Below, in pieces: positions 1-7,296 of a DNA stretch of 34,556 bases. How positions within the stretch are numbered: position 1 is the first letter of the stretch; the number at the start of each line of letters is the position of its first letter. The notes under the pieces were generated by a model. It saw only the letters and a list, made by a program, of their open reading frames with translations, had not been told where the DNA came from and ran no database searches. The stretch comes from Ruminococcus difficilis (lineage in GTDB: Bacteria; Bacillota_A; Clostridia; Oscillospirales; Acutalibacteraceae): contig NZ_JAEQMG010000187.1 in NCBI RefSeq assembly GCF_016680995.1, positions 1 to 34,556 of the forward strand, in the 5' to 3' direction. A program made the translations under genes and the position numbers.

Positions 1-101
1 CTGTGTGCGATTTGTTACGGAAAGTAGGGTGAGTACCCGACTGAGGATGTTTGCGCGGTGTCGGCGATTTTTGAGCGCATCTCAATTTTTGCCGCGCTAA
101 A

Positions 102-665
102 TCAAAGAATAGCGTTTCCCAAAATTCTGCTGACTTCCTGATTCAAAATCTCTTCTGCGTCATTTCCGATAATATCGAGCATTTCGGCTTTTACCAAATG
201 CGTTTTCGGAATTCCGAAGTAGTTCTTCGCAAGGCTTTCTATGTAGCCATAGCTGTAGGTCGGATCGTAGGGACCGCCCGCGGTGGTGATGTAGTAAAGC
301 TCCTTTGCTTTGCACAAGCCGACGGGCATTCCGCTTTCGTCATAGGCAGAAACGATGCCGGTGACATAGATGTTCTCGATATAGATTTTCAGTGTCGAGG
401 GAAAGGACAAATCCCAATACGGCGCGGCAATCACGATAGTGTCAGCAGAGGCGAATTGTTTTGCATGGTCAAACATCGGGTCGCTGTAGTCGCCCTGCTT
501 GATCAGCGCAGTGCGCTTGTTCAGCGTTTCTCTGTCAAGAGGCTTGAGGTTTTCTTCATATAATTTCAGCTCCGTGAAATCTCCGCCGAGCTTCTGCAAA
601 ACAGCCTGTGCCAATCGGTCGGTTCTTGATTCCTCACGGACACAGCAGTTGATGTATAAAGTCAT
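102..665 (-). CDS. Flavodoxin-fold NAD(P)H-dependent FMN/quinone reductase
   Basis: A 187-residue protein of the flavodoxin-like fold (NAD(P)H dehydrogenase (quinone)/azoreductase group), expected to use bound FMN to reduce quinones or azo/nitro compounds in the cytoplasm. It starts MTLYINCCVREESRTDRLA, a beta strand followed by the flavin-phosphate loop. The strand IVIAAPYWDLSFPSTLK carries the P-Y-W and P-x-x-L-K features of these enzymes, and the TTAGGPYDP loop is the second flavin contact. The ATG at 665 is chosen because it has an AGAGAGG-type ribosome site and overlaps the stop of the upstream DUF4298 gene by 4 bp (ATGA), so the pair is translationally coupled. An open frame continues 5' but only as a shadow of the DUF4298 gene. 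Family assignment is good; the substrate is not known. Confidence 0.88.
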   Translation of the reverse strand: MTLYINCCVREESRTDRLAQAVLQKLGGDFTELKLYEENLKPLDRETLNKRTALIKQGDYSDPMFDHAKQFASADTIVIAAPYWDLSFPSTLKIYIENIYVTGIVSAYDESGMPVGLCKAKELYYITTAGGPYDPTYSYGYIESLAKNYFGIPKTHLVKAEMLDIIGNDAEEILNQEVSRILGNAIL

Positions 666-1012
666 TCGGATACCTCTCTGTACTCTTCCAGTAGATTGTA
701 AATCCCGTCTTCCGACAGAACGCCGCGCGGCAGCTTTTTCGGGAGCAGACCGGCTTCGTCGTCGGCAAAATCCTGCTTCCATTCGTCGCTCGTATAATAT
801 TCTTCCAGTTCGCTGATAAGGTTTTGCAGCTTGTCGGCGTTTTCTTTTGTGAGCAAAAGCTGTTCCGCTTCGCGCATAGTGATCTCGTATTTCAAAATGC
901 GCGCAAATTGAATAAACCGCTCTTTGACCTCCCGCGGGTCTTGGTACTCGCAAGCGCACTCACTTTGCAGAATGAAGTAGTCCTCGTTCGGCATACGGAG
1001 GAAGCGATTCAT
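662..1012 (-). CDS. DUF4298 family protein, N-terminus doubtful
   Basis: The C-terminal two thirds match what I know of DUF4298, a small helical family often beside flavodoxin-like reductases: a helical pair, then a YYTSDEWKQDF segment and a PRGVLSEDGIYNLL segment. Its stop overlaps the start of the downstream reductase by 4 bp. The function of the family is unknown. The first 20 or so residues lie in DNA that on the other strand is the start of a 117-bp tandem repeat (from about 987). There is no clear ribosome site before the ATG at 1012. I therefore think the native 5' end was replaced by recombination near 987 and that the present start is fortuitous. A GGGAGGT sequence around 927-933 (minus strand) could serve an internal non-ATG start. 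Confidence 0.75.
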   Translation of the reverse strand: MNRFLRMPNEDYFILQSECACEYQDPREVKERFIQFARILKYEITMREAEQLLLTKENADKLQNLISELEEYYTSDEWKQDFADDEAGLLPKKLPRGVLSEDGIYNLLEEYREVSE

Positions 1013-1203
1013 TCCGTTGCCGATTCAACAGAAAGAAACCGTTGCTGCCATGAGGAACTGGCAGAAAAAACAGACGCGTATATTGAGCAGACTGACAGGA
1101 GGTTTCGGCATACGGAGGAAGCGATTCATTCCGTTGCCGATTCAGCAGAAAGAAACCGTTGCCGCCATGAGGAACTGACAGAAAAAACGGATGCGTTTAT
1201 GAA
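987..1203 (+). repeat. 117-bp tandem repeat, about 1.9 copies
   Basis: The sequence beginning TTCGGCATACGGAGGAAGCG at 987 recurs at 1104 with few differences, giving a 117-bp period (39 codons). The second copy runs to about 1200, after which similarity decays into a weaker third unit (SFHQAE against RFRHTEE). The unit is in frame in the downstream coiled-coil protein. Similarity begins abruptly at 987, exactly where the antisense DUF4298 gene ends, which suggests a recombination junction. Confidence 0.85.
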
Positions 1204-1591
1204 GCAGACGGCGGACAGCTTTCATCAGGCTGAGGTTAAAACGGACAAAATCCTTGAAGATTTGGATATCCAACGGAACACACAGGATGCTTTGCTGCGT
1301 GATACTGCAGCGACGGGAGCTTATATTGAGCAGCTTCAGTCCTATGAACATCTCGGCGATGTAGACAAGGAATGGGGTTATTCCCACGACTTGGGCAAAA
1401 AGCTGCTTGATACAACAGAACGTGTGAGCAATGAGGAAGAAGAAACTAAGCTGCTTAAAGAGCGCCTCGCAACTTGTGAAACGGAAAATATGATGCTGAA
1501 AACCAGACTGACAATCGCATTTTCGATAGCCGGCGGAGCTGTGGTTATTTCGTTAGTTCAGCTGGTTTTGAGAATAGCGGAGATTTTGTAA
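989..1591 (+). pseudogene. 5'-truncated repeat/coiled-coil membrane protein
   Basis: This open frame codes for a charged, heptad-like protein. Two 39-residue repeats (HTEEAIHSVADSxERNRC...EKTDA) are followed by a long alpha-helical stretch and a C-terminal hydrophobic segment (LTIAFSIAGGAVVISLVQLV) that looks like a single membrane anchor. No plausible ATG/GTG/TTG with a ribosome site precedes the repeats; the frame simply runs back into the antisense DUF4298 gene. The first in-frame ATG is at 1199 and lacks a good Shine-Dalgarno. The stop overlaps the ATG of the AAA+ gene (TAATG at 1589-1593), so the two were made as a coupled pair. I read it as a gene that has lost its 5' part; a shortened product from 1199 (130 residues) could still be made. 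Not recognised as a named family. Confidence 0.6.
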
Positions 1592-2703
1592 TGAATAATG
1601 TTCATGAAGAAGAGTTATTAAATCACGCTTCCAAGCTTGATGCGGTTGTAAACGCAAACGGAGAAATCACCCGACTGGCTATCTCTGTTGTTGAAGAAGA
1701 CAATAACGCGGCAACGGTTGAATTGCTTAAGAGAATTTCTGAATTAGGCAAAAGCCAGTCACGGCAGACACTGACGATAGCAAAAGCAGTTAAGGACAGC
1801 GTTATTAAATATCACGGATACCTCAGAGTGAAGGAAATATGCGGACAGGATACTAAAAATTCCAACACGGAAGCAGAAAAGTCGCTCTCACAGCTTTTGG
1901 AGGAGCTCAACTCTCTTGTGGGGTTATCGAATGTTAAGAAAAAGGTAAATGACCTGATTGCTTATCATCATGTGAGAATGCTGCGCGAGCAGGCAGGATT
2001 AAGATCGCAAGGCACAACGCTTCATTTAGCGTTTACAGGAAATCCCGGAACGGGCAAAACAACCGTAGCAAGGATCATCGGACATATTTATAAGCAGCTT
2101 GGCTTGCTTTCAAAGGGTCAGTTTGTGGAGGTTTCGCGAACAGACCTCATAGCTGGATACCAAGGTCAAACCGCGTTAAAGGTGAAGGCGGTGATAGAAT
2201 CAGCCAAAGGCGGCGTGCTGTTTATTGATGAAGCCTACAGCCTGACCGAAAACGATCATTCGGATTCATACGGAAGAGAATGCTTAACGGAGTTGACAAA
2301 GGCGCTCGAGGATTATCGGGATGATTTGGTTGTCATTGTTGCCGGCTATACAGAACCGATGAAACAGTTTTTTGAATCAAACCCAGGACTCAAATCCCGG
2401 TTTAATACCTTTATTGAATTTGATGATTATAGCGCGTCGGAGCTGTTTGGCATTTTCATGAAGATGTGCAAAGACAATCATTATTCGATTTCAAGCACAG
2501 GTTCAGCGCGCCTTCAACAGATGTTTGACGAAGCACTCCGGAATAAAACAAACGAATTTGCAAACGGCAGATTTGTGAGAAATACTTATGAAGATTTAGT
2601 GATGAATCATGCCGGACGGGTGAACCGTATTCTTCATCCAAGCCGTCAGGATTTAATGGAAATTAAAGCCGAAGATATTCATACTGAATTCGAAAATGAA
2701 TAA
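1591..2703 (+). CDS. CbbX/SpoVK-type AAA+ ATPase
   Basis: A 370-residue protein with an N-terminal helical part (1-110) unlike anything I recognise, then one AAA+ module of the CbbX/SpoVK group. Visible motifs are the Walker A GNPGTGKT at residues 150-157, the Walker B VLFIDEAY with D213/E214, a VVIVAGY sensor-1 strand, and the arginine finger in LKSRF (R270). A pore-loop-like GYQGQTALK lies between Walker A and B. Such ATPases act as hexameric remodelling or unfolding motors. The partner is probably the membrane coiled-coil protein encoded just upstream, since stop and start overlap (TAATG). A terminator follows. The role (stress, defence or sporulation-like) cannot be told from the sequence. 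Confidence 0.85.
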   Translation: MNNVHEEELLNHASKLDAVVNANGEITRLAISVVEEDNNAATVELLKRISELGKSQSRQTLTIAKAVKDSVIKYHGYLRVKEICGQDTKNSNTEAEKSLSQLLEELNSLVGLSNVKKKVNDLIAYHHVRMLREQAGLRSQGTTLHLAFTGNPGTGKTTVARIIGHIYKQLGLLSKGQFVEVSRTDLIAGYQGQTALKVKAVIESAKGGVLFIDEAYSLTENDHSDSYGRECLTELTKALEDYRDDLVVIVAGYTEPMKQFFESNPGLKSRFNTFIEFDDYSASELFGIFMKMCKDNHYSISSTGSARLQQMFDEALRNKTNEFANGRFVRNTYEDLVMNHAGRVNRILHPSRQDLMEIKAEDIHTEFENE

Positions 2704-2740
2704 CTTCGGCTCACGGAAAAAACATAATAATAGCAAAAGA

Positions 2741-2790
2741 AAAAGGGTCAGGCTCAAAACTCAGATAAATGAGTAAGAGCTGACCCTTTT
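2741..2790 (+). terminator. Intrinsic terminator after AAA+ gene
   Basis: Arms AAAAGGGTCAGGCTC (2741-2755) and GAGCTGACCCTTTT (2777-2790) pair with one bulged base; an inner CTCA/TGAG adds to the loop. The T-run of the right arm gives the U-tract. Confidence 0.75.
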
Positions 2791-3048
2791 GATTTCATTT
2801 CGTATACGCCCGACATCTGCAAATATATTGACGAGCATTTTGTTGACCGCAACAATCTCAGCTATAAACCGAGCAAAGCTACAGCGATTGCCTCCGCCGT
2901 CGCGCTTGAATTGGCTTTGGAGGAACCGACAGACCTGCTGCTGAAAGCCGGTTACGCGCTCTCGCAGAACAGCAAATTTGACGTTATTGTCGAATGCTTA
3001 ATTCGTTATCATCTGTATAATTGCATTGTCACTCCGAACTTTTTCTAG
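2791..3048 (+). pseudogene. Remnant of an HTH (XRE-like) protein
   Basis: An open stretch without a start codon reads DFISYTPDICKYIDEHFVDR, then a segment with YKPSKATAIA and LLLKAGYALSQNSKFDVIVE before a TAG at 3046. I recognise the second half as resembling a small helix-turn-helix domain common in Clostridia (usual pattern YKPSK-T-AxAxALEL, then AG-ALS-SSKFDxIVEYFI). The expected first HTH helices and the extension after IVEYFI are missing, so this is a fragment lying between the terminator and the next gene. The family recall is from memory and moderate in strength. Confidence 0.55.
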
Positions 3049-3230
3049 CTTTATTCAAGTGTCATGTTTTCAGATATTTGCCTGTGTTTATACTGCATAA
3101 TACTCTGTTTCGGGTGGTTGTCAAGTGATTGTCTGAAATAAAAATTTGCGGCACCAATCAAAGAAAAAGTCGTTTTCTCTGGACTTTTCCGTTTTCTGTG
3201 GTATGCTGTTGTGCTAAAGGAGGTGCCTGT

Positions 3231-3497
3231 ATGGACACAATCAAAGAACTGTATTACGGCAATATCAATCCCTATGAGCGCGACGTAAAGCCGGACAGCG
3301 AAACCGATAAGCTCGCCAAGCTTGTGCTACGGCTCGACGAACAACTGCGACGAGCGCTGAACGAAAGTGAAGCGGAAACCTTCGGCAAGCTGAAGGATGC
3401 ATGGACAGAACTAAGCTGTCTGAACGAATGTGATTGCTTTATCAACGGCTTCAAATTAGGCGTTCGCCTGACAGCAGAATCACTGTTGCCGGAATAA
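3231..3497 (+). CDS. DUF6809 family small protein
   Basis: An 88-residue acidic protein starting MDTIKELYYGNINPYERDV and ending in FINGFKLGVRLTAESL, the pattern of DUF6809 proteins of Clostridia, whose function is unknown. The ATG at 3231 is preceded by an excellent ribosome site (AAAGGAGGT, 3216-3224); the open frame extends upstream but without one. A possible promoter is TGGACT(16)TATGCT near 3182-3207. The gene lies tail-to-tail against a truncated IS110 transposase, whose frame reads antisense through most of it. The transposase probably lost its C-terminal part where this gene's DNA begins. Confidence 0.75.
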   Translation: MDTIKELYYGNINPYERDVKPDSETDKLAKLVLRLDEQLRRALNESEAETFGKLKDAWTELSCLNECDCFINGFKLGVRLTAESLLPE

Positions 3498-3499
3498 GA

Positions 3500-4456
3500 A
3501 AACGCAGCTCTGGTAATCAGGGCTGCAAACGCGACTAAAGATTGTTTGCGTTCAAATCGCGTCACGTCTCCAATCTCAGCCATGAGCTGCGGACCGGTAG
3601 ATTCTCCGACTCCATACATGTTCATGACGACCTCGTATTCCGGGAGTTGTGATGCAAGGTTGTTCATTTCAGCACGATAGGCTTCAACAGAACCGGAAAT
3701 AGCCGTCAACTGCTTTGCGGCTTGCTGAACAATAGTTTTGGAAACAGAGTCTTTAGGAACAAGAGCGACAACATTTTTAGAAAGCTCATAAACCTCTTCG
3801 GCATTACTGAGTTTGAACAAATATCCGTTGCGCTTACACCACTTGCGATAACGCTCTGTAAAAGCTTTCAAACTGAGTTTTCTTACACAATCGGCGTGCC
3901 AAAAGGTAGTGATGAAATCCACCCACTTTTGAGTTCCATCCTTGCGAACAGGACTTTCAAAGCATTTTCGGATTCCGGGGAATACCTGCTCGGTCAGCGC
4001 AACCAGATTGTTGTTAGCGGCTGTTTTCTGCTTTGAGGAAAGATGAAACTGGCGGTGGAGAGTTTTTAGATTGTATCTAACTGTATCCATAGGAGTATAA
4101 TCTCTCAAATCCGCCCAGTTGTCAAGGGCATAACGCGCAATCTTTTGTGAATCAGCCTTATCGGTCTTTACTTTGCGTAAAGAATTGGCACCATATTCCT
4201 TGATTAATAAGGGATTAACGGCACAAACAAATAAGCCTTTTTCATGAAGTATTTTAGCTATTGATTCATAATAGCGACCTGTATGTTCCATGACAACGCG
4301 GGTTTCACCATCAATTGCCAGTAATTCGTCTGCCAGTTTGGAAAGTTCTGAAGGTGTATGTTTGACGTTAAACGGCAATTTTACCACCTCACCAAACGGA
4401 CGTAAGACTGATACTGTGCTTCTGCCATTGGAAATATCAATTCCTGCTGCGTTCAT
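3500..4456 (-). pseudogene. IS110-family transposase, 3'-truncated
   Basis: The frame from ATG 4456 (GAGG ribosome site) encodes an IS110-type DEDD recombinase: MNAAGIDISNGRSTVSVL holds the first Asp, VVMEHTGRYY the Glu, and KTDKADSQKIARYALDN the DKADA-like motif. The transposase_20-like region (MNMYGVGESTGPQLMAEIGD) follows. Similarity stops at RKQSLVAFAA near 3515. The family continues there with a G-x-D-P segment and a C-terminal domain containing the catalytic Ser, but here the frame runs into unrelated residues antisense to the DUF6809 gene and ends at 3272. About 315 of the usual ~400 residues remain, so the protein should be inactive. IS110 elements move through a circular intermediate guided by a bridge RNA (family knowledge). 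Confidence 0.85.
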
Positions 4457-4680
4457 TTTCTTAAACCTCTTTTCGGTTGATTGTAACGGACTATGCCTTC
4501 CTTTACCCATCGCCGATTCTATCTGTTTAATGACACGAACGTCCGGAATACCGATGCTTCTACCTACAACAAACGAACGCTGCGAACAGGAGGATGGCTG
4601 ACTGACTAAAAGACGGACGTTTAAGTCCTTGGAGGTATAAGTCAGACCGTTCCTTCCTATTCTAACAGCTTAGGCAACGA
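4457..4680 (-). mobile_element. IS110 left end; candidate bridge-RNA region
   Basis: This roughly 220-base leader lies upstream of the IS110 transposase on its own strand and contains no gene. In IS110-group elements the non-coding end upstream of the recombinase encodes the bridge RNA that pairs with donor and target DNA. That a bridge RNA lies here is inference from position; I did not identify its two loops. The exact end of the element is not visible. The next gene begins at 4689, so the boundary is at most a few bases before it. Confidence 0.35.
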
Positions 4681-4688
4681 GATGCCCT

Positions 4689-6122
4689 ATGTTTATGGCT
4701 GGCTGCCATATTTTAAGGGGCAAACATATTGTAACAGGAGGTATTTTTATCGGTGCAACTATTGGAGCCGCGCTAAAGAAGATAGCAGTGGCTATACTCA
4801 CAAACAAGAACGCTCTGAAAAAAGCATTGACCGTTATTCTTGTCATTTTGCTTGTGATTTTAATGCCTGTCATTGCAATCATCTCATTCTTTTCGGGTGG
4901 TATCAGTGTTGACACAGCCGGGCTCTCGCAGAAGATTGAAGCACAATTGACGGCTGAAGAACGGGCAAAAATCTCAAAAGCTGAAGAATTACTCAAAAAA
5001 GTTGAGAGCGAGATGAAGAAAAAGAAATACACAGACGATCAGATCTTACAATCAAGGGTTATCACGGTGCTGTTCCTTCAGGACAAGGTATCGGATAAGG
5101 ACTTCGTCACCAAGCTTGTGAATTGTTTCAAAAAGAATCAGACCACAAAAAATCTCATCAGCAATGTCAACAGAACATTCAGCAAGACGATCGAGGTGGA
5201 AGATTTTGAAAAACTAATGTCGTATATCTACTCCTCATCGTCAGATTACGATATCGTTCAGGTAGCTAAAAAAGAAGTCGGAAATGTCGGCGGCGAAAAG
5301 TTTTGGAAATGGTACGGATTCCCGTCAAGAGTTGATTGGTGCTGTATTTTCGTTTCTTGGTGCGCAAATCAATGTGGATATATTGAATCGGGATTAGTGC
5401 CGAAATATTCAGTCGTTGATGATGGTGCCAATTGGTTTAGGCAAAAGAATCAGTGGATGCCCGGTTCCGCAACACCGAGTCCCGGCAATATTATATTCTT
5501 TGATTGGGCATATGATGGATTAGACGGCAAGGGTGATCACACAGGCATTGTCAAGAAGGTCGAAAATGGTATTGTCTATACGATCGAAGGAAACAGCGGA
5601 GATAAGGTGTGTGAGCATCAGTATTCAGTCGGCAACAAGGAAATCTTAGGATACGGTAAATTCAAACAGCCTGAGATATCTGCTACAGGCGACCCGGCAA
5701 CTCAGGTATGGAAATATCTGAAAAGCTATGGCTATTCCGACAGCGTAGCCGCGGGAATCATTGGAAATATGATGAGAGAGTGCGGCGGCGATACGCTTGA
5801 TCTCGATTGGGATGTTGTCGGTCATTTCAACGGCGATGAGTTTTACGGATTGTGTCAGTGGTGTCTGAGATATGCCCCATCAAATTTCAAGGGTGCGACC
5901 ATCAAGGAGCAGTGTGAATATTTGCGCAAGACTATTGAATCCGAATTTGCTGCTTATGGCGGCAACTACAACGGAATAACCTATCAGCAATTTCTTAAAG
6001 CCGATACACGAACTGCGGCAATAGCATTTGAACGTGTATATGAACGATGTGGCGACTATGCTTTTGAAGATGCACGCAGAGCAGATAACGCAGAGAAAGC
6101 ATATCAAAAATTTCATAAATAG
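4689..6122 (+). CDS. Conjugation-type cell-wall hydrolase: TM + CHAP + phage-tail lysozyme
   Basis: A 477-residue protein. Residues about 40-68 form one membrane helix (ALTVILVILLVILMPVIAII). A helical linker follows, then a CHAP-type amidase/endopeptidase with Cys218 or Cys219 (DWCCIFVSWCAN) and His284 (GDHTGIV). The C-terminal domain resembles phage-tail lysozyme (YGYSDSVAAGIIGNMMREC, likely catalytic Glu364). Such two-domain hydrolases open peptidoglycan for type IV secretion channels of Gram-positive conjugative elements, like Orf14 of Tn916. The ATG at 4689 has no ribosome site. A strong CAGGAGGT at 4735-4742 sits inside the frame just before ATT TTT ATC, so the native start may have been lost to the IS110 insertion or may be a rare codon. 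The VirB4-type genes expected upstream are absent. Confidence 0.85.
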   Translation: MFMAGCHILRGKHIVTGGIFIGATIGAALKKIAVAILTNKNALKKALTVILVILLVILMPVIAIISFFSGGISVDTAGLSQKIEAQLTAEERAKISKAEELLKKVESEMKKKKYTDDQILQSRVITVLFLQDKVSDKDFVTKLVNCFKKNQTTKNLISNVNRTFSKTIEVEDFEKLMSYIYSSSSDYDIVQVAKKEVGNVGGEKFWKWYGFPSRVDWCCIFVSWCANQCGYIESGLVPKYSVVDDGANWFRQKNQWMPGSATPSPGNIIFFDWAYDGLDGKGDHTGIVKKVENGIVYTIEGNSGDKVCEHQYSVGNKEILGYGKFKQPEISATGDPATQVWKYLKSYGYSDSVAAGIIGNMMRECGGDTLDLDWDVVGHFNGDEFYGLCQWCLRYAPSNFKGATIKEQCEYLRKTIESEFAAYGGNYNGITYQQFLKADTRTAAIAFERVYERCGDYAFEDARRADNAEKAYQKFHK

Positions 6123-6197
6123 GAGTGAGGTGAAAAACATCTGGATATTTATAAAAAACGTGGTATAGTTTGTTGTTACACAAGGAGGTGAAAACCA

Positions 6198-7247
6198 ATG
6201 ATTTACAAAGCACAATTTGAAACCAAGAGAAGCAGAGTTGATTTTGATGCATGCGATATCAGGTTCAGCGTGGGATTATCCAAAGAGGACTTCGATCATC
6301 TTCGGACAAATCTGTTAGAGGAATCAAAGTATATCAAGCCATATCTTCACATGCTCGACAGGAACGCAGAGGTAGACCAGGCAATGCTGTTTACTTGCGA
6401 TAACGAGAAATATGGTCTGATAGTCATTCCGAGCGATACAGGATACGCCAGATACACGGCGTTTGTCCCCGACGCGAGAAGAATGCCTGCACACTTGCAG
6501 TACAGCTCCCTTGATCAGCACGATGAAGAAATGACGCGCATTGTCGGACTCTATACTCAGAAAGCCTTACAGGATCAAGAGGACGGAGAGTACAATCTTG
6601 ATATGGACGAGGTGTATAATGACATTAAGTTCCGGGATTTTAATCAAAACCTGTTTCTCGATATGCTGCGTGACCGTCCTGAGTTTGATGATATCAATTA
6701 CTATGACGGTGTGTTCACTATCAAGATTGGCAGAGAATATTTGAGCGATGATGAATACTACCGCTTGTATCAGGATGATATCGACATCATGGAAGCCAAG
6801 CACATTCTTTGGATGCACGACGCAGGCGGAGAACAAGCAGACTTTCGAGGCTGCGAGATGGATGGAATTGATTTCAAAGATAAGACATTTGCCGGAGCCA
6901 TCTTCGATGACTGTATCATTACCAACTCGGACTTCGAGAATGCAATGTTGATGAGCGCAAGCTTCAATCAGGCTGAAATCAACAAGTGCGATTTCACGAA
7001 TGCGACAGCCGAGGAAGTCAAAGCAAAGAACGCCGCGTTCATCGATTGCAATTTCACTCAAGCCGACTTCATTGAAAGTGATTTTAATGGAACGCGCTTT
7101 GATAACTGCGATTTCAGTTGCATATCGATGGAGAAAAGCTGCATCAAAGGCACAGAATTCTTTGGAACAGAACCGGAGCCGGAACAACAGTTAAGGTGCT
7201 ATATACTCGGACCCGATCCCGAACAAAATCAGAATATAAATTTATAA
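6198..7247 (+). CDS. Pentapeptide-repeat-like protein, paralogue 1
   Basis: A 349-residue acidic protein. The N-terminal ~200 residues are a domain I cannot name (with YARYTAFVPDARRMPAHLQY and MEAKHILWMHDAGGE). The C-terminal part has degenerate pentapeptide repeats such as ADFRG, AIFDD, SDFEN, ASFNQ, CDFTN, CNFTQ, ADFIE and SDFNG, which predict a right-handed beta-helix. The ATG at 6198 has an AAGGAGGTG ribosome site, and a possible promoter TGGATA(16)TATAGT lies at 6142-6169. It is followed by a close relative with the same plan. Some pentapeptide proteins mimic DNA and block gyrase or other DNA-binding proteins; whether this one does is unknown. Its place beside the transfer genes suggests a role in DNA establishment, as inference only. 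Confidence 0.78.
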   Translation: MIYKAQFETKRSRVDFDACDIRFSVGLSKEDFDHLRTNLLEESKYIKPYLHMLDRNAEVDQAMLFTCDNEKYGLIVIPSDTGYARYTAFVPDARRMPAHLQYSSLDQHDEEMTRIVGLYTQKALQDQEDGEYNLDMDEVYNDIKFRDFNQNLFLDMLRDRPEFDDINYYDGVFTIKIGREYLSDDEYYRLYQDDIDIMEAKHILWMHDAGGEQADFRGCEMDGIDFKDKTFAGAIFDDCIITNSDFENAMLMSASFNQAEINKCDFTNATAEEVKAKNAAFIDCNFTQADFIESDFNGTRFDNCDFSCISMEKSCIKGTEFFGTEPEPEQQLRCYILGPDPEQNQNINL

Positions 7248-7275
7248 CGCCGATTGGAAACAGTCGGCGTTTATC
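7246..7275 (+). terminator. Hairpin between the paralogues
   Basis: AACGCCGA (7246-7253) pairs with TCGGCGTT (7264-7271), followed by TTATC. It is a compact stem with a weak U-tract, so it may be a terminator or attenuator between the two pentapeptide-like genes. Confidence 0.6.
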
Positions 7276-7296
7276 TATGTAAGGAAGTGAAAAGAA

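Noticed and set aside
1..101. Left edge sequence as a gene end
   Set aside because: Frames are short and unfamiliar; only a small GGG/CCC hairpin is present. Nothing can be supported.
3272..3500. Continuation of the IS110 frame
   Set aside because: This part is antisense to the DUF6809 gene and unlike IS110 proteins; it is a shadow frame.
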